From an uncultured Paracoccaceae bacterium (lineage in GTDB: Bacteria; Pseudomonadota; Alphaproteobacteria; Rhodobacterales; Rhodobacteraceae), in NCBI GenBank assembly GCA_937872465.1, contig CALMSR010000074.1, positions 1-62,190 on the forward strand: a stretch of 62,190 bases of DNA, given 5' to 3'. Both the position numbers and the translations under genes were made by a program. The notes beneath the pieces were generated by a model. It ran no database searches, was not told the DNA's origin, and saw only the letters and a program-made list of their open reading frames with translations. Shown here piece by piece: positions 54,365-62,139 of this stretch; position 1 is the stretch's first letter, and the number at the start of each line of letters is the position of its first letter.

Positions 54365-55671
54365 GGCGCCACGCTCGCCGCGATCGCCGGCACGAGGTCG
54401 CGCACGGCGTCGAGCGTCGCTTCGATGTCGTGCAGCAGCAGGGTGCCGTCGCGCACCACCTCGACGCCGCCGACATAGACGCGGCGAACGTCGGACCGGG
54501 CGCAGGAATAGACCAGATGCGTCAGCGGATCGAAGAGCGGCACCGCATGGGCGCGGCCGAGGTCGATCAGGATCATGTCCGCGAACTTGCCCGGCTCGAG
54601 CGCGCCGATCCGGTCGGCGGCACCGAGGGCCGCGGCCGCGTCGCGGGTCACCATGTCGAGCACCTGCCCGGTCGCGACGGCGCCGGCGTCGAGCGTGGCA
54701 CCCTTGTGCAGCACCGCCGCCAGCCGCATCGCCAGCCACATGTCGAGATCGTTGCCGGAGATCGCGCCGTCGGTCCCGAGCGTGACGCGCACGCCGGCCG
54801 CGAGCATCGCCGGCACCGGGGCGATGCCGCTGGCGAGCTTGAGGTTCGAGAGCGGGTTGTGCGAGACCGTGGCGCCGGTCCGCGCGAGGATCGCGATCTC
54901 CTCCTCGTCGAGCCAGACGCAATGCGCCAGCACCGTCCTGGCGTCGAGCAGGCCGAGCGCATCGAGATGGCGGATCACCGAGGCGCCGTAGCGCGTCTCG
55001 ATATCCGCGCGCTCGGCCCGGGTCTCCGCCGCATGGGTGCAATAGAGCCCGCCGCGCGCCGCCGCGAGCGCCTTCGATTCCGCGAGATGCTCGGGGCCGA
55101 CGGTATAGCTGCCATGGGGGAAGCAGCCGGCCAAGACGTCCGGCGCATCGGCGAAATCGTCGAAGAAGGCGGCTGCCTGCACCATCCGCTCGGCGGCGCC
55201 GAGCCCGTCGATGCCGGGGCCGTCGAAGAAGATCCCGCCGGTGGCGACGCGCATGCCGAGGTCGCGCGCCGCGGCCACGGTCTCGCGCGGGTGCCAGAAC
55301 ATGTCCATCACCGTGGTGACCCCGCCGAGCAGCAGCTCCGCCAGGCCCAGCGTGGCGCCGAGCCGCACGGTCCGCGGATCCAAGGTCGCGGCCTCCGCCT
55401 TCCAGACCTTGCGGAGCCAGGGCTCGAGCGGCAGGTCCTCCACGAGGCCGCGAAAGAGCGAATCCGCCGCGTGGCAATGGGTATTGATGAGGCCGGGCAT
55501 CAGCAGCATGCCGCCGCCATCCACCACCGAGCGCGCCTCCGCGCCGATCTCTTCCGCCGTGCCGACGCGCGCGATCCGCCCCCCCGCGACCGCCACCGCG
55601 CCCTCGCGGATCACGCGCCGCTCGGCATCGGCGGTCACGACGACGGCATTGCGCAGGATCAGATCGAACAT
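54361..55671 (-). CDS. Amidohydrolase, MTA/SAH-deaminase or guanine-deaminase type
   Basis: 436 aa, metal-dependent deaminase of the TRZ/ATZ-MtaD family: MPGLINTHCHAADSLFRG (HxH), THAAETRAERADI, LAHCVWLDEEEI (His), VTLGTDGAISGNDLDMW (Asp). Start ATG 55671. Coupled to PNP, so it likely deaminates adenosine, MTA/SAH or another aminopurine before phosphorolysis. It follows bhcR by 58 bp on the same strand. Confidence 0.88.
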   Translation of the reverse strand: MFDLILRNAVVVTADAERRVIREGAVAVAGGRIARVGTAEEIGAEARSVVDGGGMLLMPGLINTHCHAADSLFRGLVEDLPLEPWLRKVWKAEAATLDPRTVRLGATLGLAELLLGGVTTVMDMFWHPRETVAAARDLGMRVATGGIFFDGPGIDGLGAAERMVQAAAFFDDFADAPDVLAGCFPHGSYTVGPEHLAESKALAAARGGLYCTHAAETRAERADIETRYGASVIRHLDALGLLDARTVLAHCVWLDEEEIAILARTGATVSHNPLSNLKLASGIAPVPAMLAAGVRVTLGTDGAISGNDLDMWLAMRLAAVLHKGATLDAGAVATGQVLDMVTRDAAAALGAADRIGALEPGKFADMILIDLGRAHAVPLFDPLTHLVYSCARSDVRRVYVGGVEVVRDGTLLLHDIEATLDAVRDLVPAIAASVAP

Positions 55672-55729
55672 GGCCCGTCCCGCCATCCCTGTTGCGAGGT
55701 CAGGAGCTCACACCCGCCGCCTCCGGCTG

Positions 55730-56584
55730 TCAACGGGCGCGGCGGCGCGGGGCATTGGCCCGCCGTTCCGGCGCGGTGCCGCCGATGGCCTCGGTGATCC
55801 GGTCGGCGGCATCGCGCACCTGGGTGCCGATCTCCGTCGCGCGGGCATGGGTCACCCGCAGCGTCGGCCCGGAGATCGAGATCCCGGCGACCGGTTCCCC
55901 GAACTCGTTGAAGATCGGCGCGGCGATGCAGCGCATGCCGTCGGTGTATTCCTCGTCGTCGAGCGCCCAGCCGCGGCCGCGGATCACGGCGAGTTCCTCG
56001 AAGAGCCGGTCGTTGTCGGTGAAGGTGCGGCCGGTGAAGGCGGTCAGCGCATGGCCGCGCATCAGCCGTTCGATCACGTCCCGCGGGTAATAGGCGAGCA
56101 GCGCCTTGCCGATTCCCGAGGCATGGATCGGCCCGTGCGATCCGGGGCGAAAGAAGGCGCGGATCGGCTCGTGCGTCTCCACCTGGCTGAGGAACATGAC
56201 GTCGCCGCCGTCGGCGATGGCGAGATTGGCGGTCTCGCCGGTCAGCGACATGAGCGCATGCATCGCCGCGCGCGCCTGCTCCACGAGATTGGACCGGCCG
56301 AGGAAGGCGCTGCCGATGCGGAACGCCTGCTGGCCGACGAACCAGAGCTGGGTGGCGGGCTGGAACTCGACCATGCCATGGGTCTCGTAGGTCGAGAGCA
56401 CCCGGTAGACGGTGGCGGGCGATTGCCCGGAGGCCTCGGCCAGCTCGGTGAGCGACATGCCGTCGCTGGCGGCAAGGGTCTTGAGGATGTGCAGCGCCCG
56501 GTCGAGCGCCTGGATCGTGGTCGATTCGGCGGCTGCGGCAAAGGCGCGGGGACGGCCGCGGCTGCGCTTCTGGGAGGGGTCCAT
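55730..56584 (-). CDS. bhcR: IclR-family regulator of the bhc operon (BhcR)
   Basis: 284 aa from ATG 56584 (RSRGRPRAF lead). Winged-helix DNA-binding domain (ALDRALHILKTLAASDGMSL, QSPATVYRVLSTYETHGM) and IclR effector domain (GIGKALLAYYP, YTDGMRCIAAPIFNEFG). BhcR in Paracoccus denitrificans binds glyoxylate and regulates bhcABCD; the gene is divergent from bhcA here as there. A longer start at 56698 would cover the promoter. Confidence 0.92.
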   Translation of the reverse strand: MDPSQKRSRGRPRAFAAAAESTTIQALDRALHILKTLAASDGMSLTELAEASGQSPATVYRVLSTYETHGMVEFQPATQLWFVGQQAFRIGSAFLGRSNLVEQARAAMHALMSLTGETANLAIADGGDVMFLSQVETHEPIRAFFRPGSHGPIHASGIGKALLAYYPRDVIERLMRGHALTAFTGRTFTDNDRLFEELAVIRGRGWALDDEEYTDGMRCIAAPIFNEFGEPVAGISISGPTLRVTHARATEIGTQVRDAADRITEAIGGTAPERRANAPRRRAR

Positions 56585-56786
56585 GCCGGGCTCCGACGGT
56601 GTCTTGCCGTCGGCCCCGGTGCGGCTATTTTTGGTCGTCCCGGTATCCTTCGGCCGATGAAAAACGATTCGTCTCGACATTGCAGGAGCATAGGGCATTT
56701 CCGGGGCTATGAAAAACTATTTCAAAAAAATTGCACGCCAAAAATGACACTGCTATAGAGTTCGGCGAACAGACGGAGGAGCGTTC
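56585..56786 (+). promoter_or_regulatory. bhcR-bhcA divergent promoter
   Basis: A strong sigma-70-like promoter faces bhcA: TTGCAC (56731-56736), 17-bp spacer, TATAGA (56754-56759). TGAAAAACTATTTCA (56710-56724) is an imperfect palindrome just before the -35, and TGAAAAACGATTC (56658-56670) is a second, partial copy. These are likely BhcR sites. Adjacency to -35 suits activation. GGAGGAG (56775-56781) is the bhcA RBS. Confidence 0.65.
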
Positions 56787-57983
56787 ATGTCCAACCAGAA
56801 CCCGGTCTTCATTCCAGGCCCGACCAACATCCCCGAGCGCCTTCGCCGCGCCATCAGCCAGCCGACGATCGACCATCGCTCGTCGAGCTTCGGCACGATG
56901 TTCAAGCCGCTCTTCCCCGGCGTCAAGAAGGTGCTCAAGACCGAGACCGGTGAGGTCATCATGTTCCCCGCCACCGGCACCGCCGGCTGGGAATCGGCGA
57001 TCTCCAACACGCTGTCGCCGGGCGACAAGATCCTCGCCTGCCGCCACGGCATGTTCTCCCACCGCTGGATCGACATGTGCAAGCGCTGGGGCCTCGACGT
57101 CCAGCAGCTCAACGCCCCCTGGGGTGCCGGCGCGCCCGCGGCCGATTTCCAGGCCGCGCTCGAGGCCGACAAGAACCACGAGATCAAGGCCGTTCTCGTC
57201 ACCCATAACGAGACCGCGACCGGCGTGCGGTCCGACGTCGCCGCCGTGCGCAAGGCGATCGACGCGGCCGGGCACCCGGCGCTCCTGCTCGTCGACGGCG
57301 TCAGCTCGATCGCCTCGATGGACTTCCGCATGGACGAATGGGGCGTCGACGTCGCCATCACCGGCAGCCAGAAGGGCTTCATGCTGCCCGCAGGGCTTTC
57401 CATCGTCGGCGTCAGCCAGAAGGCGCTGAAGGCCATGGAGACGGCCAAGCTGCCGCGCTGCTTCCTCGACTGGCGCGACATGCTCAACACCAACCCCAAG
57501 GGCGGCTTCCCCTACACGCCCCCGGTCGGTCTCTTCTTCGGCCTCGGCGAGGCGCTGAAGATGATCGAGGAGGAGGGGCTCGAGAACGTCTTCGCCCGTC
57601 ACCACCGCATGGCCGAGGGCGTGCGCCGCGCGGTCGACGCCTGGGGCCTCAAGCTCTGCGCCCATTCGCCGGATCTCTATTCCGAGACGATCAGCGCCAT
57701 CCTCGTCCCCGAGGGCCAGGACAGCACCAAGCTCGTGGTCCACGCCGCCGACAAATACGGCGTCGCCTTCGGCATCGGCCTCGGCGAGGTCGCGGGCAAG
57801 GTGTTCCGCATCGGCCACCTGGGCAGCCTCACGGATGTCATGGCGCTTTCGGGCATCGGCACGGCCGAGATGGCCATGGCGGACCTCGGCTATCCGATCG
57901 AGCTCGGCTCCGGCGTCGCGGCGGCCCAGGAATACTATCGGAACTCGGCCGCGGCCGAGCCGAAGCTCGCCAAATCCGCCTGA
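56787..57983 (+). CDS. bhcA: L-aspartate:glyoxylate aminotransferase BhcA
   Basis: 398 aa, class V PLP aminotransferase (serine-glyoxylate family): FIPGPTNIPERLRRAI, FPATGTAGWESAI, LLVDGVSSIASMDFRMDEW and ITGSQKGFMLPAG with the PLP-binding Lys. In the beta-hydroxyaspartate cycle it transfers aspartate nitrogen to glyoxylate, making glycine and oxaloacetate. First of four genes in the known bhcABCD order, divergent from bhcR. Confidence 0.95.
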   Translation: MSNQNPVFIPGPTNIPERLRRAISQPTIDHRSSSFGTMFKPLFPGVKKVLKTETGEVIMFPATGTAGWESAISNTLSPGDKILACRHGMFSHRWIDMCKRWGLDVQQLNAPWGAGAPAADFQAALEADKNHEIKAVLVTHNETATGVRSDVAAVRKAIDAAGHPALLLVDGVSSIASMDFRMDEWGVDVAITGSQKGFMLPAGLSIVGVSQKALKAMETAKLPRCFLDWRDMLNTNPKGGFPYTPPVGLFFGLGEALKMIEEEGLENVFARHHRMAEGVRRAVDAWGLKLCAHSPDLYSETISAILVPEGQDSTKLVVHAADKYGVAFGIGLGEVAGKVFRIGHLGSLTDVMALSGIGTAEMAMADLGYPIELGSGVAAAQEYYRNSAAAEPKLAKSA

Positions 57984-57993
57984 GGGGGTCCGA

Positions 57994-58947
57994 ATGTACA
58001 TTCCGACCTTCGCCGACGTGGAGGCGGCGCACGAACGCGTGCGCCCCTACATCCATCGCACGCCGGTTCTGACCTCGTCGTTCCTGAACGACATGACCGG
58101 GGCCGAGCTGTTCTTCAAATGCGAGAACTTCCAGAAGGCCGCCGCCTTCAAGGTGCGCGGCGCCTGCAACGCGGTCTTCAGCCTGCCCGACGACATGCTG
58201 GAGAAGGGTGTCGCCACCCATTCCTCCGGCAACCACGCGCTCTCGCTCAGCTACGCCGCCGGGCGGCGCGGCATCCCCTGCAACGTGGTCATGCCGCGCA
58301 CCGCGCCGCAGGCCAAGAAGGACGCGGTCCGCGGCTACGGCGGCAAGATCACCGAATGCGAGCCCTCGACCTCCTCGCGCGAGGCGGTCTTCGCCGAGAT
58401 CCAGGCCGCGACCGGCGCCGATTTCGTGCATCCCTACAACGACCCCCGGGTGATCGCCGGCCAGGGAACCTGCTCGCGCGAGCTCGCCGAACAGGTCGAG
58501 GGGCTCGATGCGGTGGTCGCGCCCATCGGCGGCGGCGGCATGATCTCGGGCACCTGCCTGACGCTCTCGACCATTGCGCCGAAGATCCAGATCTTCGCCG
58601 CGGAGCCGGAGCAGGCGGACGACGCCTACCGCAGTTTCAAGGCGGGGCACATCATCGCCGACGACGCGCCGGTGACCGTGGCCGACGGGCTCAAGGTGCC
58701 GCTCAAGGAGCTGACCTGGCATTTCGTCTCGACCTATGTCACCGACATCCTGACCGCCAGCGAGCAGGAGATCATCGACGCGATGCGGCTCATCTGGGCG
58801 CGCATGAAGATCGTCATGGAGCCGTCGAGCGCGGTGCCGCTGGCGACCATCCTGAAGAACCGCGACCGTTTCGCCGGCAAGCGCGTCGGCGTCATCATCA
58901 CCGGCGGCAATGTCGATCTCGACAAGCTGCCCTGGCTCAAGGCCTGA
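57994..58947 (+). CDS. bhcB: beta-Hydroxyaspartate dehydratase BhcB
   Basis: 317 aa, fold-type II PLP enzyme like serine racemase or threonine dehydratase: ENFQKAAAFKVRGACNAVF with PLP Lys, THSSGNHALSLSYAA, PIGGGGMISGTCLTL and ITGGNVDL. Dehydrates (2R,3S)-beta-hydroxyaspartate to iminosuccinate. 10 bp after bhcA, RBS GAGGGGG. Confidence 0.95.
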   Translation: MYIPTFADVEAAHERVRPYIHRTPVLTSSFLNDMTGAELFFKCENFQKAAAFKVRGACNAVFSLPDDMLEKGVATHSSGNHALSLSYAAGRRGIPCNVVMPRTAPQAKKDAVRGYGGKITECEPSTSSREAVFAEIQAATGADFVHPYNDPRVIAGQGTCSRELAEQVEGLDAVVAPIGGGGMISGTCLTLSTIAPKIQIFAAEPEQADDAYRSFKAGHIIADDAPVTVADGLKVPLKELTWHFVSTYVTDILTASEQEIIDAMRLIWARMKIVMEPSSAVPLATILKNRDRFAGKRVGVIITGGNVDLDKLPWLKA

Positions 58948-58962
58948 AGGGAGGGAAAACTC

Positions 58963-60129
58963 ATGAACGCACCCGTGAAATTCGACGGGCTGGAAGTCGG
59001 CTTCGACGTGCCGGCCGTGCCGGGGATGGACGAGAAGGACATCCAGACCCCCTGTCTCATCCTCGACCTCGACGCGCTCGAGCGCAACATCAAGAAGATG
59101 GGCGACTACGCCAAGGCGCACGGCATGCGCCACCGGGCGCATGGCAAGATGCACAAGTCCGTGGACGTGCTGCAATTGCAGATGGATCTGGGCGGCGCCA
59201 TCGGCGTCTGCTGCCAGAAGGTCTCCGAGGCCGAGGTCTTCGCCCGCGCCGGCGTCAAGGACATCCTCGTCTCCAACGAGGTCCGCGACCCTGCCAAGAT
59301 CGACCGCCTCGCCCGCCTGCCCGGGATCAGCGGCGGCCGGGTCATCGTCTGCGTCGATGACGTCGCCAACATCGCCGATCTCTCGGCGGCGGCGCAGAAG
59401 CATGGCGCCACCCTCGACGTCTTCGTCGAGATCGACTGCGGCGCCGGGCGCTGCGGCGTGACCACCACGCCGGCGGTTGTCGAGATCGCCAAGGCCGCCG
59501 ACTCCGCGCCGGGCCTGCGCTTCCTCGGCATCCAGGCCTATCAGGGTGCCATGCAGCACATGGACAGCTTCGAGGACCGCAAGGCCAAGCTCGACGCCGC
59601 CATCGCCCAGGTGAAGGACGCCGTCGAGGCGCTGAAGGCGATCGGGCTCGAGCCGGAACTGGTCTCCGGCGGCGGCACCGGCAGCTACTACTTCGAATCG
59701 AATTCGGGCGTCTTCAACGAGCTGCAGTGCGGCAGCTACGCCTTCATGGACGCCGACTACGGCCGGATCCACGACGAGAACGGCAAGCGCATCGACCAGG
59801 GCGAATGGGAGAACGCGCTCTTCATCCTGACCAGCGTCATGTCCCATGCCAAGCCCGACAAGGCGATCTGCGACGCCGGGCTCAAGGTCCAGACCCTCGA
59901 TTCCGGCCTGCCCTTCATCTACGGCCGCGACGACGTGAAATACATCAAGTGCTCCGACGAGCACGGCGTCATCGAGGATCCCAAGGGCGTGCTGAAGGTC
60001 AACGAGAAGCTCCGCCTCGTGACCGGCCATTGCGACCCGACCTGCAACGTCCACGACTGGTACGTCGGCGTGCGGAACGGCAAGGTCGAGACGGTCTGGC
60101 CGGTCTCGGCCCGCGGCAGGGCCTATTGA
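58963..60129 (+). CDS. bhcC: beta-Hydroxyaspartate aldolase BhcC
   Basis: 388 aa, DSD1/D-threonine-aldolase-like PLP enzyme: DIQTPCLILDLDALERNIKK, RHRAHGKMHKSVDVLQLQM with PLP Lys, FVEIDCGAGRCGV, SGGGTGSYYFE and TGHCDPTCNVHDWYVGVRNG with zinc-binding His/Cys. Condenses glycine with glyoxylate to beta-hydroxyaspartate. 15 bp after bhcB. Confidence 0.95.
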   Translation: MNAPVKFDGLEVGFDVPAVPGMDEKDIQTPCLILDLDALERNIKKMGDYAKAHGMRHRAHGKMHKSVDVLQLQMDLGGAIGVCCQKVSEAEVFARAGVKDILVSNEVRDPAKIDRLARLPGISGGRVIVCVDDVANIADLSAAAQKHGATLDVFVEIDCGAGRCGVTTTPAVVEIAKAADSAPGLRFLGIQAYQGAMQHMDSFEDRKAKLDAAIAQVKDAVEALKAIGLEPELVSGGGTGSYYFESNSGVFNELQCGSYAFMDADYGRIHDENGKRIDQGEWENALFILTSVMSHAKPDKAICDAGLKVQTLDSGLPFIYGRDDVKYIKCSDEHGVIEDPKGVLKVNEKLRLVTGHCDPTCNVHDWYVGVRNGKVETVWPVSARGRAY

Positions 60130-60134
60130 GCCCC

Positions 60135-60157
60135 CGGGGCCCGCTCGCGGGGCCCCG
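60135..60157 (+). terminator. Intraoperonic hairpin between bhcC and bhcD
   Basis: CGGGGCCC (60135-60142) pairs with GGGCCCCG (60150-60157) across a 7-base loop, 5 bp after the bhcC stop. No T run follows, so it is more likely an mRNA-processing or partial-termination element than a full terminator. Confidence 0.5.
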
Positions 60158-60354
60158 AGACTCCAGGAACCGACGCGATGCGCCGACCGGCGCATCGCAG
60201 GCAATCGGCATCGCGCGCCCCTGCGCGCATGTCCCGGCCGCCGCGGCGGCCCGCGGCCGCGAGGCCATCCCGTCACGCGGATCGAGCGTCCTTGATCCGC
60301 TCCGAAACAGAACGTCAGCCGGATGTCCTCCGCGCTGAGCACCGGAGGAACCCC

Positions 60355-61326
60355 ATGATCATCGTTCCCGAAAAGGCCTGTCCCGAGCTGATGACCCTCG
60401 ATGCGGCGGTGGAGGCGGTGGAAGCCGTCTTCGGCGCCATGGCGCGCGGCGATGCCTACAACTTCCCGGTGGTGCGCGAGGCGATCGGCCATGCCGATGC
60501 GCTCTACGGCTTCAAGGGCGGCTTCGACCGCGCCGGGCTGACCCTCGGCGTGAAGGCGGGCGGCTACTGGCCGCACAACCTCGAGCGCTACGAGGGGCTC
60601 GGCAACCACCAATCCACCGTCTTCCTCTTCGATCCCGACACCGGGCGGCCGGTGGCGGTGGTCGGCGGAAACTACCTCACCGCGGCGCGCACCGCGGCGG
60701 CGAGCGCGGTCTCCATCCGGCACCTGGCACGCAAGGATTCCAAGGTGCTCGGCATGGTCGGCGCCGGCCACCAGTCGGCCTTCCAGATGCGCGCCGCGGC
60801 GCAGCAGCGCGATTTCGAGCGGGTGGTGGGCTGGAACTTCCATCCCGAGATGCTCTCGCGGCTCGCCGATACCGCCGCCGAGCTCGGCCTGCCCTTCCAG
60901 GCGGTGGAGCTGGACCAGCTGGGCGCCGAATCGGACGTGATCATCACCATCACCTCCAGCAACTCGCCGATCCTCAAGCGCGAGCATGTCCGTCCGGGCA
61001 CCCATGTCGCCTGCATGGGCACCGATACCAAGGGCAAGCAGGAGGTCGAGGCGGAATTGCTCGGCGCCGCGGAGGTCTTCACCGACGAGGTGGCGCAATC
61101 GGTCTCGATCGGCGAGGCGCAGCACGCCATCGCTTCCGGGCTCATCGCCGAGGGCGACATCGCCCAGATCGGCGCGGTGGTGAACGGCACCCATGCGGGA
61201 AGGTCCTCGGCCGAGGCGATCACGCTCTTCGACGGCACCGGCGTCGGGCTGCAGGACCTGGCGGTGGCGGCATCGGTGGTCCAGCTGGCGCGCGCCGCCG
61301 GCAAGGCGATCGAAGTCGAGTTCTGA
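60355..61326 (+). CDS. bhcD: Iminosuccinate reductase BhcD
   Basis: 323 aa, ornithine cyclodeaminase/mu-crystallin family: FKGGFDRAGLTLGVKAGGYW, GNYLTAARTAAASAVSIRHL, dinucleotide-binding MVGAGHQSAFQMRAA and FDGTGVGLQDLAVAA. Reduces iminosuccinate with NADH to L-aspartate, closing the cycle. ATG 60355 follows GGAGGA. A 225-bp gap separates it from bhcC, longer than the other spacers. Confidence 0.94.
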   Translation: MIIVPEKACPELMTLDAAVEAVEAVFGAMARGDAYNFPVVREAIGHADALYGFKGGFDRAGLTLGVKAGGYWPHNLERYEGLGNHQSTVFLFDPDTGRPVAVVGGNYLTAARTAAASAVSIRHLARKDSKVLGMVGAGHQSAFQMRAAAQQRDFERVVGWNFHPEMLSRLADTAAELGLPFQAVELDQLGAESDVIITITSSNSPILKREHVRPGTHVACMGTDTKGKQEVEAELLGAAEVFTDEVAQSVSIGEAQHAIASGLIAEGDIAQIGAVVNGTHAGRSSAEAITLFDGTGVGLQDLAVAASVVQLARAAGKAIEVEF

Positions 61327-61342
61327 TCCCGACGGCCCTTCC

Positions 61343-61369
61343 GCCCAGCGGGCCGCGCGGCCCCTGGGC
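61343..61369 (+). terminator. Strong hairpin after bhcD
   Basis: GCCCAG (61343-61348) and CTGGGC (61364-61369) close around GGGCC-GCGC-GGCCC. Located 17 bp past the bhcD stop; no T run. Probable 3' end of the bhc mRNA. Confidence 0.55.
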
Positions 61370-61636
61370 CGAACCCGGGGACAGGCAGGAGGCCGCGCGC
61401 CCCGCGCGGCCCGCACCACATGCCCCCGGACCGAAAGGGCGGGGGGGGGGGGCAGTTTCACCGGCGGCCCGATCGCCACGGGTCGATCGGGCTGAGGATC
61501 CTTGGCCCGTGCGGGGTGAGGGTCGACGGCGCGGAGCCGCTAAGGTGATACCGACAACCGGTCACGGCCTGGCACGAAGATTCGTTGAGGCCAGGTTAAC
61601 GCGGCGAGAGAAGTCAAGCGATATCAGTTACATAAT

Positions 61637-61660
61637 GATGTGAGCGCGCGCGCTCACATC
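61637..61660. repeat. 24-bp perfect palindrome
   Basis: Half-site GATGTGAGCGCG repeated in inverse orientation without a mismatch. It lies beyond the convergent lipoprotein gene (stop 61695) and bhcD, so it may be a bidirectional terminator stem or a protein-binding site. The TGTGA-N10-TCACA spacing is too wide for CRP. Confidence 0.6.
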
Positions 61661-61694
61661 CATGCTCGTGGCTTCCGAGGCGATCCTCGCTGCT

Positions 61695-61997
61695 TCAGCC
61701 GCAATAGATCTTCGAGATCGTGTCCGACTTGTCGACCGCGATGTTGAGCCGGCCGGGGACGAAATCCATGGTCGCCGGGGTGGTCGGGAAGAGCACGCGC
61801 TTGTCGTCGGGCAGCGCGACGTCGTTCAGCGCGTCGATGCGCTGTCCGACATAGGCCTGATAGGCCTCCGCCCCGCAGCTGCCGTCGCCCGCTACGACTT
61901 CCGCGGGCCCCTCGGGCACCGCGGCGCCGGGGATCTGGTTGCAGGCGCCGAGCGCGAGCAGGAGGATCAGGGCGGAGCGCGGGGCTTGAAGGGACAT
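61695..61997 (-). CDS. I78-type peptidase-inhibitor lipoprotein
   Basis: 100 aa. Lipobox LGAC at residues ~16-19 after LILLLA, so lipidated. The mature domain carries the I78 family pattern: CGAEAYQAYVGQRIDAL, then ATMDFVPGRLNIAVDKSD and C-terminal YCG. Such proteins inhibit serine proteases in the periplasm. ATG 61997. Confidence 0.75.
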   Translation of the reverse strand: MSLQAPRSALILLLALGACNQIPGAAVPEGPAEVVAGDGSCGAEAYQAYVGQRIDALNDVALPDDKRVLFPTTPATMDFVPGRLNIAVDKSDTISKIYCG

Positions 61998-62139
61998 GAA
62001 GCGGATCTCCTGAAGTTGCGGGCCGAGACAAGCACGCCCGCCGCGGGCGGGCAAGGGGCCGCGTCGGCACGGCGGGGGGATGGGAGCGCACCCCCGCCGC
62101 CCGGCCCCCCGGCCCGGGCTGGTGGGTGCCCACCCCCTG

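Larger units (their letters stand above)
61327..61694. other. Intergenic between bhcD and I78 lipoprotein
   Basis: 368 bp. It holds the hairpin at 61343, a run of 12 G at 61441-61452, and a 24-bp perfect palindrome at 61637-61660. The stretch 61540-61636 is relatively AT-rich. No gene is recognised. Confidence 0.5.

Noticed and set aside
57838..61479. 1,213-aa open frame on the minus strand across bhcB, bhcC and bhcD
   Set aside because: It is antisense to three clearly conserved genes. High GC at third positions keeps the opposite strand free of stops; its composition (His/Asp/Val/Arg/Leu-rich) is typical of such shadows.
61639..61658. TGTGA/TCACA as a CRP site
   Set aside because: The half-sites are ten bases apart; CRP needs six.
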